Of a stretch of 64,000 nucleotides of DNA, positions 1 through 8,871 are shown piece by piece (the first letter of the stretch is position 1; each line of letters begins with the position of its first letter). The translations under genes and the position numbers were made by a program. The stretch is from contig NZ_BLBC01000005.1 of NCBI RefSeq assembly GCF_009684755.1, positions 496,001-560,000 of the forward strand, read 5' to 3'. Source of the stretch: Capnocytophaga felis (GTDB lineage Bacteria; Bacteroidota; Bacteroidia; Flavobacteriales; Flavobacteriaceae). The notes under the pieces were generated by a model. It ran no database searches. It had not been told where the DNA came from and saw only the letters and a list, made by a program, of their open reading frames with translations.

Positions 1-301
1 TATTCAAAATGTTATTTTGCACAGGAGCTCCTCCATCTAATAATTTTGAATCAGAACCCGTTGTTGCACTTGATTGCAATAACGTATTAGCCACCAAAAT
101 CAACACTGCCAAAAGAGTTGCAAACGTCCAAGTGCTACGCTCCAAAAAGTCTCCTGTCTTTTTAACTCCTCCTACGACTTGCGTATTTCCGCCAAAAGAA
201 GAAGAAAGTCCTCCTCCTTTAGGATTTTGAACCATAATAACCAATGCAAGGAGCAAGCATACTACCACAATAAGGATTAAAAAAATGTTGAATGTTGTCA
301 T
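1..301 (-). CDS. secG: Preprotein translocase subunit SecG (3' end cut by window edge)
   Basis: Read leftward from an ATG at 299-301, the frame stays open to the window edge. It encodes a protein starting MTTFNIFLILIVVVCLLLAL, then VQNPKGGGLSSSFGG, then a second hydrophobic segment (WTFATLLAVLILVANTLL). Two membrane helices joined by a short Gly/Ser-rich loop with QNPKGGG are the SecG signature. SecG is the small accessory subunit of the SecYEG channel. The gene is the last of a leftward lptE-TPR-secG cluster, 9 bases after the TPR gene. The acidic tail continues past the edge. Confidence 0.9.
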   Translation of the reverse strand, partial: MTTFNIFLILIVVVCLLLALVIMVQNPKGGGLSSSFGGNTQVVGGVKKTGDFLERSTWTFATLLAVLILVANTLLQSSATTGSDSKLLDGGAPVQNNILN

Positions 302-310
302 TTAAATAAA

Positions 311-1183
311 TTATTTTTGTTGTTGTAAATTTTTAATTTCTTGTATTTGGGATGCAAAGTAAGCACTTTTTTCTGGATTTTTCAAAATTAATATTTCATA
401 AGCTTGAATTGCCTGCTTGTATTTTTTCTGATTTACGTAAACCTGGGCCAATGTTTCGGTCATTAACTGGCGTGGGTCAGTCTTAACTTCGTTTGCCAAA
501 TTCACGTTTGAAGAATAATCTTTCGTGGGTTCAATCTTAGGGTTTGTCTCCAGAAATTTATCTATCAAATGGAATTTTTTAGCTACATTATCATCCTTAT
601 ATTCAGAAGATTGCACTTCTTTATCCTCTGAAATATTTTTCAACCACTCCGAGATAGAATCCACTTTATTACCCAAAACAGCACCTTCTTTTTCTGCTGC
701 CTTTTCAGGAACTAAGTCATTCATTTCTTCCTTATAAACGAGGATAGACTCTATATCTCCTTGGCGAATAAATTTTTCTGAAAAAATATCTTCATCAAAA
801 ATAGATTTTGGCACTTGAGGCGTTGTAAATGTTTCCGAAGATTGATAATTCACGCTAACAACTTCGGTATTTTCTTTCGCTTCCTGTCGTTGTACCGCTT
901 TTTTTATCTCGTTCAAATCCTGCTTTAACGCCGAAACATCAGGCACAACAGCTTTGGAATGTATGAATTCATACAAAACCGAACGATCCAAAACGTGAAC
1001 CGCAGCAAGCTTTAAAGCCTTATTGTAACGATAATTCCCCTCAGAATGAAGCACCTTAAGTTGTAACACACGAGCAGCCTGAAAATAAGGATATTCCTTC
1101 ACGATATGATCTAATTCGTGTGCTTGTTCTTCCCCAATTGCGTAAGGATTCTTTAATATTTCAACAAACTCTTTTACTGTCAT
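311..1183 (-). CDS. Tetratricopeptide-repeat protein of the LptE-SecG cluster
   Basis: About 290 residues starting MTVKEFVEILKNPYAIGEEQ. I chose this ATG (1181-1183) over one 54 bases further upstream because the longer form would run into the lptE coding region. The N-terminal half is helical (YPYFQAARVLQLKVLH). The middle is acidic and low in complexity. The C-terminus (ETLAQVYVNQKKYKQAIQAY) is one clear TPR-like hairpin. There is no signal peptide, so it is probably cytoplasmic. Genes of this type sit between lptE and secG in flavobacteria; the function is not known to me. Confidence 0.75.
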   Translation of the reverse strand: MTVKEFVEILKNPYAIGEEQAHELDHIVKEYPYFQAARVLQLKVLHSEGNYRYNKALKLAAVHVLDRSVLYEFIHSKAVVPDVSALKQDLNEIKKAVQRQEAKENTEVVSVNYQSSETFTTPQVPKSIFDEDIFSEKFIRQGDIESILVYKEEMNDLVPEKAAEKEGAVLGNKVDSISEWLKNISEDKEVQSSEYKDDNVAKKFHLIDKFLETNPKIEPTKDYSSNVNLANEVKTDPRQLMTETLAQVYVNQKKYKQAIQAYEILILKNPEKSAYFASQIQEIKNLQQQK

Positions 1184-1187
1184 TCTT

Positions 1188-1679
1188 TTACCAATCAGCC
1201 AACGATGCGTTAAAAATATCTTGAGTAATTCGTTCAAAAATTTCAGGGATTGCCGTGCCTTTCACCGAACTCAACTGGGAAGACCCGGGATAATCATAAT
1301 AAAAAGAAAAACGTTTTTCAAAGTCCTTATTTTCTTCTACATTATTAGTAAAACGTACATTCACAGCTATTGTAAGCCGGTTCTGAGCAGCCGTTTGCTG
1401 TGCTGTTGCCGTCATTGGAGCAATGTTAAACTCCACTATTTCACCTTCATACACCAAATCTCCGTTTCTATCGGTTAAAGAAAGATTCGTTTGATTATTA
1501 ATCAAATCTTGCAATGCAATGGTAAAATCCCTATCTAAACCCGGCTCCACTAAAGCGGCATCATTACGAAAAAAGTTCACCTGAAATGTTTTTGCTTCTC
1601 CTGTGCTTCCTCCCGTAAAGTTATAAACACCACAACCTGTTATCATTACAAGTATTAACAAAAAATAAAATCTCTTCAT
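1188..1679 (-). CDS. lptE: LptE-family outer-membrane lipoprotein
   Basis: 163 residues with a lipoprotein signal, MKRFYFLLILVMITGC, Cys16 being the lipidation site, followed by GVYNFTGGS. The GVYNFTGG start and the later DLINNQTNLSLTDRNGDLVYEGEI strand pattern are typical of the Bacteroidota LptE family, which plugs the LptD barrel and helps insert lipopolysaccharide in the outer membrane. It is first in the leftward cluster, five bases before the TPR gene and divergent from rplU. A TATTTTTG box lies only 7 bases before the ATG, suggesting little or no leader. Confidence 0.82.
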   Translation of the reverse strand: MKRFYFLLILVMITGCGVYNFTGGSTGEAKTFQVNFFRNDAALVEPGLDRDFTIALQDLINNQTNLSLTDRNGDLVYEGEIVEFNIAPMTATAQQTAAQNRLTIAVNVRFTNNVEENKDFEKRFSFYYDYPGSSQLSSVKGTAIPEIFERITQDIFNASLADW

Positions 1680-1686
1680 AAAAGCC

Positions 1687-1694
1687 CAAAAATA
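1687..1694 (-). promoter_or_regulatory. Possible -7 box just upstream of lptE
   Basis: TATTTTTG on the minus strand fits the Bacteroidota -7 consensus TAnnTTTG. Only 7 bases separate it from the lptE ATG, so a transcript from it would be leaderless or nearly so. I saw no matching TTG at the usual distance. Confidence 0.35.
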
Positions 1695-1747
1695 AGTTTC
1701 GCAAGGTAGTTATTTTTTTTGAAACTACAAAATTCCTGAAAATAACT

Positions 1748-1777
1748 TTGTCATTTGAAAAAAAAAGCTTACTTTTG
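1748..1777 (+). promoter_or_regulatory. Promoter of rplU-rpmA
   Basis: TTG at 1748-1750 and TACTTTTG at 1770-1777 are separated by 19 bases, a good match to the Bacteroidota primary sigma factor promoter (TTG-N17-20-TAnnTTTG). The rplU ATG lies 31 bases downstream. Confidence 0.75.
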
Positions 1778-1808
1778 CACCCAATTTTAACATTTTAAAC
1801 AACAAGCT

Positions 1809-2438
1809 ATGTATGCAATTGTAGAGATAGCAGGGCAACAATTTAAAGTTTCAAAAGACCAAAAAGTGTTTGTTCATCGTTTGCAAAATGAAGAAGGAGA
1901 GAAAGTTGCGTTCAACAATGTTCTTCTTTTGGATAACAACGGTGCAATCACCATAGGCGCCCCAGCTATAGACGGAGCTTCAGTTGAAGCCAAAGTGGTA
2001 AAACATCTTAAAGGAGACAAAGTCATTGTTTTCAAAAAGAAAAGACGTAAAGGATACAAAGTTAAAAATGGTCACAGACAATATTTAACAGAAATCCTTA
2101 TTGAAAACATCATCGCATCAGGAGCTGCAAAACCAGCAAAAACTGAGAAAAAAGAAGAAAAACCTTCGACAAAGTCAGGAAAAGCTGACGATTTGAAAAA
2201 AATTGAAGGAATTGGACCAAAAGCATCAGAGGCTCTTGTAGCTGCTGGTGTGGACACGTTTGCTAAATTAGCCAAAAAATCAGCAGACGAAATCAAAACC
2301 ATTCTGACAGAAGCAAGTTCAACATTGGCTCACTTAGATCCTCAAACTTGGGCTGCACAAGCTCAATTAGCCGCTGACGGTAAATGGGATGAGTTGAAAA
2401 AATGGCAAGACGAGCTTAATGGTGGTATTGTAAAATAA
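1809..2438 (+). CDS. rplU: 50S ribosomal protein L21 with C-terminal extension
   Basis: 209 residues, about twice the length of E. coli L21 (103 residues). Residues 1-103 are canonical L21: MYAIVEIAGQQFKVSKDQ, then FKKKRRKGYKVKNGHRQ, then TEILIENI. A Lys/Glu linker follows, then a helix-hairpin-helix-like segment (DDLKKIEGIGPKASEALVAA) and a helical tail. This extension is common in flavobacterial L21; its role is unknown to me. L21 binds 23S rRNA in the large subunit. Promoter at 1748-1777, rpmA 25 bases downstream, one operon. Confidence 0.96.
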   Translation: MYAIVEIAGQQFKVSKDQKVFVHRLQNEEGEKVAFNNVLLLDNNGAITIGAPAIDGASVEAKVVKHLKGDKVIVFKKKRRKGYKVKNGHRQYLTEILIENIIASGAAKPAKTEKKEEKPSTKSGKADDLKKIEGIGPKASEALVAAGVDTFAKLAKKSADEIKTILTEASSTLAHLDPQTWAAQAQLAADGKWDELKKWQDELNGGIVK

Positions 2439-2463
2439 TTTTAAAACTTAAAAATTAAAGAAA

Positions 2464-2724
2464 ATGGCTCACAAGAAAGGTGTCGGTAGTTCGAAGAACG
2501 GAAGAGAATCTCACTCAAAACGATTGGGAGTGAAAATTTACGGTGGACAAGCTGCTGTTGCAGGTAATATCATCGTAAGACAAAGAGGAACTCAACATAA
2601 TGCAGGTGAAAACGTGTACATAGGTAAAGACCATACACTACACGCAAAAATTGACGGTGTTGTTAAGTTCGAGAAAAAGAAAAATAATAAATCGTATGTT
2701 TCAGTAGTTCCTTTTGAAGCATAA
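2464..2724 (+). CDS. rpmA: 50S ribosomal protein L27
   Basis: 86 residues beginning [20 protein letters not shown] and continuing [23 protein letters not shown], the L27 signature. The mature N-terminus reaches towards the peptidyl transferase centre. No N-terminal processing sequence of the Firmicutes type is present. Second gene of the rplU operon, followed by a strong terminator. Confidence 0.98.
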   Translation: MAHKKGVGSSKNGRESHSKRLGVKIYGGQAAVAGNIIVRQRGTQHNAGENVYIGKDHTLHAKIDGVVKFEKKKNNKSYVSVVPFEA

Positions 2725-2745
2725 TTATTATTTGAAAATAACATC

Positions 2746-2780
2746 AAAAGGCTTGGGTAAAATTTCTCCAAGCCTTTTTT
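2746..2780 (+). terminator. Rho-independent terminator, rplU-rpmA / hmuV
   Basis: Stem of AAAAGGCTTGG with CCAAGCCTTTT, 11-base loop, T-run on the plus strand and A-run before it. It lies between convergent rpmA and hmuV and can serve both. Confidence 0.85.
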
Positions 2781-2800
2781 GTTTTTCGTACCTTAGCAAA

Positions 2801-3139
2801 CTACTCTGGCAAGTAGATGATATCTCCGTTTTCCAATTGGTAAGCCGTCCCGATGCGTTTGCCACGCTTTTGAGAATCACCATTGGTATTTGAAGGTACG
2901 TATTTATTAATTTTTTTTCCTTCTCTGGTAATGATTTCCATATTATCCTTACCCGGATTTTTAACAATAGTAAAATCCTCATTGGTAAACATTTCCGTCA
3001 TATTCATATTCATTACCATCGCAACCATCAATGCCACAGCAAAAACCATTGCCACATCAAAAAGATTGACCACAACACTCAGCGGGTCGCTTTCTTCCTT
3101 ACTACTCAACAGAAGAGATATTCGTTTTTTGGACTTCAT
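2801..3139 (-). CDS. hmuV: DUF2149-type membrane protein, HmuV (ExbD-like partner)
   Basis: 112 residues. A basic, Ser/Leu-rich N-terminus (MKSKKRISLLLSSKEESDPL) is followed by one membrane helix (VVNLFDVAMVFAVALMVAMVM, roughly residues 23-45) and a periplasmic domain ending in GTAYQLENGDIIYLPE. The one-helix-plus-periplasmic-domain plan is that of ExbD/TolR; the family is DUF2149, regularly found beside a MotA/ExbB protein and a CobN-like chelatase. Its start overlaps the end of the hmuU frame by four bases, so the two are probably co-translated. Last gene of the leftward haem operon. Confidence 0.72.
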   Translation of the reverse strand: MKSKKRISLLLSSKEESDPLSVVVNLFDVAMVFAVALMVAMVMNMNMTEMFTNEDFTIVKNPGKDNMEIITREGKKINKYVPSNTNGDSQKRGKRIGTAYQLENGDIIYLPE

Positions 3140-3735
3140 TGGTCAATTTTTTGATTACGAACTTGTGAAATATAATATAGGTTATTTGATTCTTGCGTGT
3201 ACCATCTTTGCTTAATTTGTTGTGTAACAAGCCCCACCATACTAATGACCAATCCCACAACAGTTGTAGCAAATACAATCTGCATATTATAAGCCATACC
3301 TGAAATGTCTCCCGATGACAGCCCCACCAAAGCAGGACTCATCGCAATAAGCGTTCCGATAAGTCCCAGCACAGGACCTATCTTCGCTAAAAGTTTCGAA
3401 GCAGCGATGTCCTTATCAGCATCAATTTCAAAATTGGTAATAAGATACTCAGCATAAGCGATGTCGGGTTTATGTAACAGCATATCTCTCAAATATTTTA
3501 TGTACAGCGAATTATCTCTCTCAGGGAGTATTTCCTTGATGCTTTCTACGGTATCGGGAGAGCTGTTTTTAATGGTTTCATTCAATAATTTGTCATTCTT
3601 TTGCTTGTTGATAAACCGATTGTAGGAACTTCCCACCATCAGCAAAGATTTTACAAATAGGTACAATAACACAATAATATCGGGTATGAGTAAGCTATTG
3701 GCTACCCAGAATAATATTTTAGAAATGGTTTCCAT
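3136..3735 (-). CDS. hmuU: MotA/TolQ/ExbB-family proton channel protein, HmuU
   Basis: 199 residues with an N-terminal membrane helix (LFWVANSLLIPDIIVLLYLF), a cytoplasmic helical stretch, and two further helices near residues 118-140 and 155-178 (KIGPVLGLIGTLIAMSPAL; MQIVFATTVVGLVISMVGLV). The P-GLIGT and TTVVGL motifs are those of the MotA/TolQ/ExbB channel family. With HmuV it likely forms a proton-driven motor in the inner membrane that energises the dedicated haem receptor or HmuS. Placed 33 bases after hmuT. Confidence 0.83.
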   Translation of the reverse strand: METISKILFWVANSLLIPDIIVLLYLFVKSLLMVGSSYNRFINKQKNDKLLNETIKNSSPDTVESIKEILPERDNSLYIKYLRDMLLHKPDIAYAEYLITNFEIDADKDIAASKLLAKIGPVLGLIGTLIAMSPALVGLSSGDISGMAYNMQIVFATTVVGLVISMVGLVTQQIKQRWYTQESNNLYYISQVRNQKIDQ

Positions 3736-3768
3736 CTTCCTTTATGTATTGATTATTTCTTTTTATTA

Positions 3769-4470
3769 TTACACTTTTTTCAGGTTTTTCCGATTGCGAA
3801 AATATTTCCATTTAATTCGGTTTACGACAAATCCGATTGCAAAAACAACAATGAAAAGCAAAAATGTAAACAAATGTTCTTTGTAATTTACAGACTGATT
3901 TTTAGGAACATACACAATATTTCCGTTAGCCGTACTTATCAGTCCCAATCCCGTAACCAACAGGCTTGCTAAAAACAACATCTCCAAACGAATGTCTTTT
4001 TCAGGCAACAGCCATCGTACAAAATAACTCATTATAAAAATCCCCAAAGTTACTCCCAAAGCTATCAGAACGGCAAGTATGAAAAAGTCGATACCCGTAA
4101 AGTAAAACATCGATTGTGCTGTAACATAAAACACCATCGGGAAGATTAACAATCCCGAATAAGCCTTCAGCATTGCAAAGCGTTTGCTTTTCTGAGGAAT
4201 GTACAAGTCTTTAAGCGAAAGAAAGCAAAAACCTATGTACAACATTGACTCTATTGTTACTATTACGGCGATTGTGCTAAGAATGTGTGTATCCTCAAGC
4301 CACCATTTCAACTCGGTTTGCGATTGCTCAGTAGCGATGGGATATACATACATTACAAAAAGACCAACAAGTACGGAAAAAAGCAAACGATATTTGGCTT
4401 GCCAAAAGCTGATTTTCAACACAGTATTCAGAACAATGCCTGCCAATAAAATAGAAATGAGAACCTCCAT
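3769..4470 (-). CDS. hmuT: Multi-pass inner-membrane protein of the haem operon, HmuT position
   Basis: 233 residues, almost entirely hydrophobic, with about six to seven predicted helices (MEVLISILLAGIVLNTVLKI at the start, HLFTFLLFIVVFAIGFVVNR near the end) and a basic C-terminal tail. I recognise no catalytic motif. Its place between the CobN-like hmuS and the ExbB-like hmuU matches hmuT of the Porphyromonas hmuYRSTUV operon; the symbol rests on gene order. A role in moving haem, iron or porphyrin across the inner membrane is inference. Confidence 0.6.
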   Translation of the reverse strand: MEVLISILLAGIVLNTVLKISFWQAKYRLLFSVLVGLFVMYVYPIATEQSQTELKWWLEDTHILSTIAVIVTIESMLYIGFCFLSLKDLYIPQKSKRFAMLKAYSGLLIFPMVFYVTAQSMFYFTGIDFFILAVLIALGVTLGIFIMSYFVRWLLPEKDIRLEMLFLASLLVTGLGLISTANGNIVYVPKNQSVNYKEHLFTFLLFIVVFAIGFVVNRIKWKYFRNRKNLKKV

Positions 4471-4595
4471 TACAATTATTACATTTGTTTGTAAATCAAA
4501 TAACTATTTTTAACCCTTTTGCTTGTCTTACGGATTTTTTGTCAGCGTTTGTCTTCCAATCAAAGAATTATAAAACAAAGCAATCTCATTCATTT

Positions 4596-7500
4596 TTATC
4601 GGCTTCGTTTTCTTATTCTGACAAAAATAACAATCGCGACAAATACAGCAACAACGCCAATGCCTATCCAAAGCCCGTCAAGTATTACTTTTTCTTTCTC
4701 TTGTGATAACTCTTCCTTGCGTAACACTTTACTGTCTTTGCGTTCTGTATCGGTTGAGCTGTTCTTGGCTTCTGCAATTCTCTGACGATACGTGGCAGCT
4801 TGCTGCGGAGAAACTTGTTTTTCTATATATTCCTGCAACTTAGCATTATTACCGCTGAATCCGGAAGGTTCCAATCCAAAACGCTCTACAAACTGCAAAT
4901 GTAAATCGGTCAAGGCTTTAAGCTGACTGTCAGTAGCTTTCCAAAGTCCTTTACGAACGGTTTCTATCATTACTGCCGTAATTTCCTGCATTGCAGCCGG
5001 ATTTTCTCTTTCAAAGAAAGTTCGTATGCCTAAGTTCTCTTTATCAAGAACATACAAATCGTGTACTTGATTCCAAAAAGCATCATCAATCACTTCAGGA
5101 CGAGTAGCCTCCCAACCAAAAGCGTTGGTTACCAATTCCGTAATTCCTTCAGCACTGGTTTTACCTCCTTTCAAAACATCTTTAACATATTTTGGATTGA
5201 AAATCGTTGCCCGCGACTCAACTCCCACAGCTTCTTTAAGTTCCTGCATACGCATACGATTGTGGTTGCGATAATCCGCTAAATAAGCATCAGGGTCTTT
5301 GCCGGTAACTTTTTTAATTGCCGTGTTCATTCCTCCCATAAACTCAAAAACGTGGTCGAGGCTCAAAGCTCCCCAAACATTGCTTTGTCGAGGTTGTATA
5401 AGCACATCGGTATTTTGTAAGGAAGCCTCAAACAGAGCTGCTCTATGTTCACCCCACTCTTTTTCAAGACCATAAACCGCCCCCATATTGTTGATATACA
5501 CTTGGGCAATGTCATTTTGTGTTTCCCATTTATCTCCTGAAAGCATCAAATCTTTGGTTCCTGTGCTGTAACCACCTCCAAGCCCTCCGAAAATGCGTTG
5601 TTTTGAGAGTTCACGAGCTTCTTTGGGCGAAATTCCTTTATCGACAAGTGTTTTTTCTATATCTTGGTTTCCTTTATTGATATAATTTTCATATTCTTCA
5701 TCATCGGAAGCCGAAGATGCCAATTCAATGGCTCGCGTGAGCAAGAACAATCGTGAGGCTGCCAAATCGCGGAATTGCCCCGAAGTTTGCACCACTATAT
5801 CGATACGAGGTCGGTTAAGTTTTTCTGACGGAATAAGCTGAAGGTCAGTAATTCTACCAAAACTATCACGCATAGGCTCCACGCCCAACATATACAATGC
5901 TTGAGCAATTGACACGCCTTCAGTTTCAATAAATTCACTGCTCCAAAAAGTATAGGCTATCTTCTGCGGATATTTACCGTGTTGTTTGAAATAGGTATCT
6001 ATGGTATTTTGTGCCAAAGCGACTCCTCTGTCCCAAGCTACTTCGGTGGGCGTGATTTCTGCATTGATGGAATACAAATTACGTCCTGTGGGTATGGAAC
6101 GCGGATTGGCAATAAGGTCTCCTCCCGATGAAGGTGCTACATATCCACCTTTCATTGCATTAAAAAGCGTTTGCATCTCCAAATCAGGACTTTCCTGCAA
6201 AGCTTTCCGATATTTGACAATATTGTTAATGGTTTTGTCAATTTCAACAATAGCCCTTGCCCGTTCTTTTTCAGCTTTTGTGTAAACAGGCTTTTTACCC
6301 TTTTGTGGCATTCCTCCCATATTTGTCATAGAAGGCATTTTATTTTTTACACTATCCGGAATAGATGATTTTTTGCCTGTAAAATCCCCTTTTGATTGGT
6401 TTTCTTTATCAGGTTTTCCTTGAGAGGTTATTTTTTCATCGTTTTTTTTGTCCGAACTACCCGATGAATCCATCACAAAAGGCATTCGCATTGGAGTAAG
6501 CATTTGTTTTGATTTTTCAATTTCTTCCACAGAAATTTTGGCAAATGAAGCTGTTAATTCAGAAGAAGTTTCCTTCCCTGCCAAAATCTGACGAATTAAT
6601 TGCTTAGCAGGATTCAAATATTTCTGCGTAAAAAAAACTTGACTTTTAAGTTCTTTATCCGATACTTTTCCTTCTTGCTTATCAAGAGCTGCCAAGCTAT
6701 ACGCAATGGGATCAGCTCCCATAGCCAATACGGTAGAAAGCATCTGGTCGGTCGTATATGGTTCTCCTGTAATGTAAAGCGTTCCGTTGATTTTCTCGGT
6801 GGAAATCTCCTCAGCGAAATTATCCAACTTCATTATATCTTCCTCACTGTATGGAACTGAACGAATGCTATCCAGACGCAAATCACGATGCAAGCCCATA
6901 TCAACCGCAACTTTTTTTACCAACAAAGAAGCCTCTCTTTTCTGGTTATCAGGAGCTTTCAGATAGTTGCGAATATAATCTTGTAATCTGTTAAAAGTAT
7001 TACGCATATCCGTTTCCTCAAAAGCAGGCGTCAGATACGACAGTGTTGTGGCATACGAACGCCGTTTCGCCATCATACTCTCTCCGATATTTGCAATGGT
7101 GTAATAATAGAAATGCGGTATGGCTCCCACCAAAGCATCACTCCAATCATCGCTACACAATGCAACTTGCTTTCCGGGCGTAAACTCAAGGCTTCCGTGT
7201 GTACCGAAATGCAACAAGGCATCGGCTTTAAAAGTATTCCGAACCCAAAAATAACTTCCCAAATAAGCGTGTGTGGGCGGTTCTTCAACTCCGTGAGCCA
7301 TTGTAAAATCATCTTCTCCCAAAGCAACAGCAGGCTGAGGCAATATTACCACATTGCCAAATGTGATTTGAGCTACCGCCAGATAATCTTTCCCGTTTTG
7401 ATTTACTGACATATATCCGCCTTCGGGAGCTCCGTAAGTGTTAATCACATTGTCATAAGCTGATTTTGTCAAAGATTTTTCCATCCATTGTTTGTACTGA

Positions 7501-8837
7501 GAAGTTTCAACAAGTGCAGGATTACCTTCTTTGATGAATTTATCAAACACACCAAAGGCTTTATCAGGAATAACGCTACCGCTTCTGTCCAATAACGCTT
7601 CAAATTCTCTCACATTTTCAGGAAGATTTTCTACTTTGAAACCTTCCGCTTTCATACGTTTGAGCAAATTATAAAGCGATGCCCCTGCTTCCAAACCCTG
7701 TCCTGCCAAAGCGTGCGAACCTATACCTTTAAAATAATAAATCGCCACCTTTTTTTCAGAAGTTGGGATATGTTTTAATTGGATGAAATTCTGCACAATT
7801 TGGGTAAACTTATCAAGCCGATTCGGAATGGTTTTGAAAGCGAAAAATCCCTTGTCGTTCTTTTCCTGAGCGATAATTACGTGCGGATAGATGGCTCCGT
7901 CAAGCTCTGGCATCACTATGGTCTGCCCCATAAATCCTCCGAACATTCCCATTTTGTCTTTAAGCCAATCTTCTTCCAATTGCAATATCGAAATCGGGGC
8001 AAAAATAGGGATGTTCCTCTGCTTCAAATATTCAACAAATACATCTCCGTTCATCATAGAAAGCCTTCCGTGCGGAAAATAAACAACCGCATCAGGATTA
8101 ATTTCTTGCAAAAATTCCAGCCTCTTATCGAAAGAAAAAATAGGATATACATTATTTCCTTGGCTTTCAAACGAACGTATGACATTATCAATATATTCCC
8201 GATTACCGCCAAAAGGAGAATGTATTCCAGAAATTATGGCAATTTTCGGAGCGTTTTCCTTGTAACAATTATTTTCTTTTAAATATTTTTCAAATGAAGA
8301 AACATCAGGAAAATCCACATTTTCATCAATGTGAAAAAGCACATCTTTTTTGCTTACGGAAGGAGCTTCGGGCGTTGTAACGAACAGCTTTTTCTTGTCT
8401 ATCGACTGACGGACGTATCTCCCTAAATTCTGATAATTTTTCTTATCTCCGCTATCCAAATAATCCGTTATATTTTTAAGATGCAACGAATCCAAACTGC
8501 TTATTTTATTTTCAGGCGATGTAACCACAAAAAAATGTGTGGGTACTTTCTGCGATATTTCAATGAATTTACTTCGTTGTTCTTCATTGATTTTCAAACC
8601 CATAGCCCAAGTCAGGATAAAATCATAATTTTTGAGTTTGTCCATTTCGTCAACCGAAACGGCTTCGTAAGTGATAAAATCATCTGTATTGGACAGAGCG
8701 ATGTTTGATGCCTGAAACGACGGAAAATTCACCAAAGCAATACGAGTGGGTGCCACCCATTTTTTCCAGCCAAAAATCCCTATCGCTACCAACAGCAACA
8801 ATACAAAACTGAGTAAAAAGATTTTTTTAGTTTTCAT
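4596..8837 (-). CDS. hmuS: CobN/Mg-chelatase H-like membrane-anchored protein HmuS
   Basis: 1413 residues. An N-terminal anchor (residues 5-26, IFLLSFVLLLLVAIGIFGW) and a C-terminal helix (about 1385-1405) with a basic tail flank a CobN/ChlH-type chelatase body, with motifs such as LLHFGTHGSLEFTPGKQVAL and YINNMGAVYGLEKEWGEHR. A hydrophilic Ser/Lys/Met-rich insert lies near residues 790-850. True cobaltochelatase CobN works with CobS/CobT in the cytoplasm; none is here, and both anchors point to a membrane role. In the hmu operon context this is HmuS, which published work in other Bacteroidota links to removing iron from haem. The exact reaction here is inference. Confidence 0.85.
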   Translation of the reverse strand: MKTKKIFLLSFVLLLLVAIGIFGWKKWVAPTRIALVNFPSFQASNIALSNTDDFITYEAVSVDEMDKLKNYDFILTWAMGLKINEEQRSKFIEISQKVPTHFFVVTSPENKISSLDSLHLKNITDYLDSGDKKNYQNLGRYVRQSIDKKKLFVTTPEAPSVSKKDVLFHIDENVDFPDVSSFEKYLKENNCYKENAPKIAIISGIHSPFGGNREYIDNVIRSFESQGNNVYPIFSFDKRLEFLQEINPDAVVYFPHGRLSMMNGDVFVEYLKQRNIPIFAPISILQLEEDWLKDKMGMFGGFMGQTIVMPELDGAIYPHVIIAQEKNDKGFFAFKTIPNRLDKFTQIVQNFIQLKHIPTSEKKVAIYYFKGIGSHALAGQGLEAGASLYNLLKRMKAEGFKVENLPENVREFEALLDRSGSVIPDKAFGVFDKFIKEGNPALVETSQYKQWMEKSLTKSAYDNVINTYGAPEGGYMSVNQNGKDYLAVAQITFGNVVILPQPAVALGEDDFTMAHGVEEPPTHAYLGSYFWVRNTFKADALLHFGTHGSLEFTPGKQVALCSDDWSDALVGAIPHFYYYTIANIGESMMAKRRSYATTLSYLTPAFEETDMRNTFNRLQDYIRNYLKAPDNQKREASLLVKKVAVDMGLHRDLRLDSIRSVPYSEEDIMKLDNFAEEISTEKINGTLYITGEPYTTDQMLSTVLAMGADPIAYSLAALDKQEGKVSDKELKSQVFFTQKYLNPAKQLIRQILAGKETSSELTASFAKISVEEIEKSKQMLTPMRMPFVMDSSGSSDKKNDEKITSQGKPDKENQSKGDFTGKKSSIPDSVKNKMPSMTNMGGMPQKGKKPVYTKAEKERARAIVEIDKTINNIVKYRKALQESPDLEMQTLFNAMKGGYVAPSSGGDLIANPRSIPTGRNLYSINAEITPTEVAWDRGVALAQNTIDTYFKQHGKYPQKIAYTFWSSEFIETEGVSIAQALYMLGVEPMRDSFGRITDLQLIPSEKLNRPRIDIVVQTSGQFRDLAASRLFLLTRAIELASSASDDEEYENYINKGNQDIEKTLVDKGISPKEARELSKQRIFGGLGGGYSTGTKDLMLSGDKWETQNDIAQVYINNMGAVYGLEKEWGEHRAALFEASLQNTDVLIQPRQSNVWGALSLDHVFEFMGGMNTAIKKVTGKDPDAYLADYRNHNRMRMQELKEAVGVESRATIFNPKYVKDVLKGGKTSAEGITELVTNAFGWEATRPEVIDDAFWNQVHDLYVLDKENLGIRTFFERENPAAMQEITAVMIETVRKGLWKATDSQLKALTDLHLQFVERFGLEPSGFSGNNAKLQEYIEKQVSPQQAATYRQRIAEAKNSSTDTERKDSKVLRKEELSQEKEKVILDGLWIGIGVVAVFVAIVIFVRIRKRSR

Positions 8838-8871
8838 ATTAATATATTTTCTTGATTATCTGATTTTCAAC

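Noticed and set aside
7779-8282. Plus-strand frame of 167 residues inside hmuS
   Set aside because: It is antisense to a conserved gene and has no recognisable protein features.
4596-8837. Cobaltochelatase CobN of vitamin B12 synthesis
   Set aside because: No cobS, cobT or other cobalamin gene is near; membrane anchors and the hmu gene order argue for HmuS.
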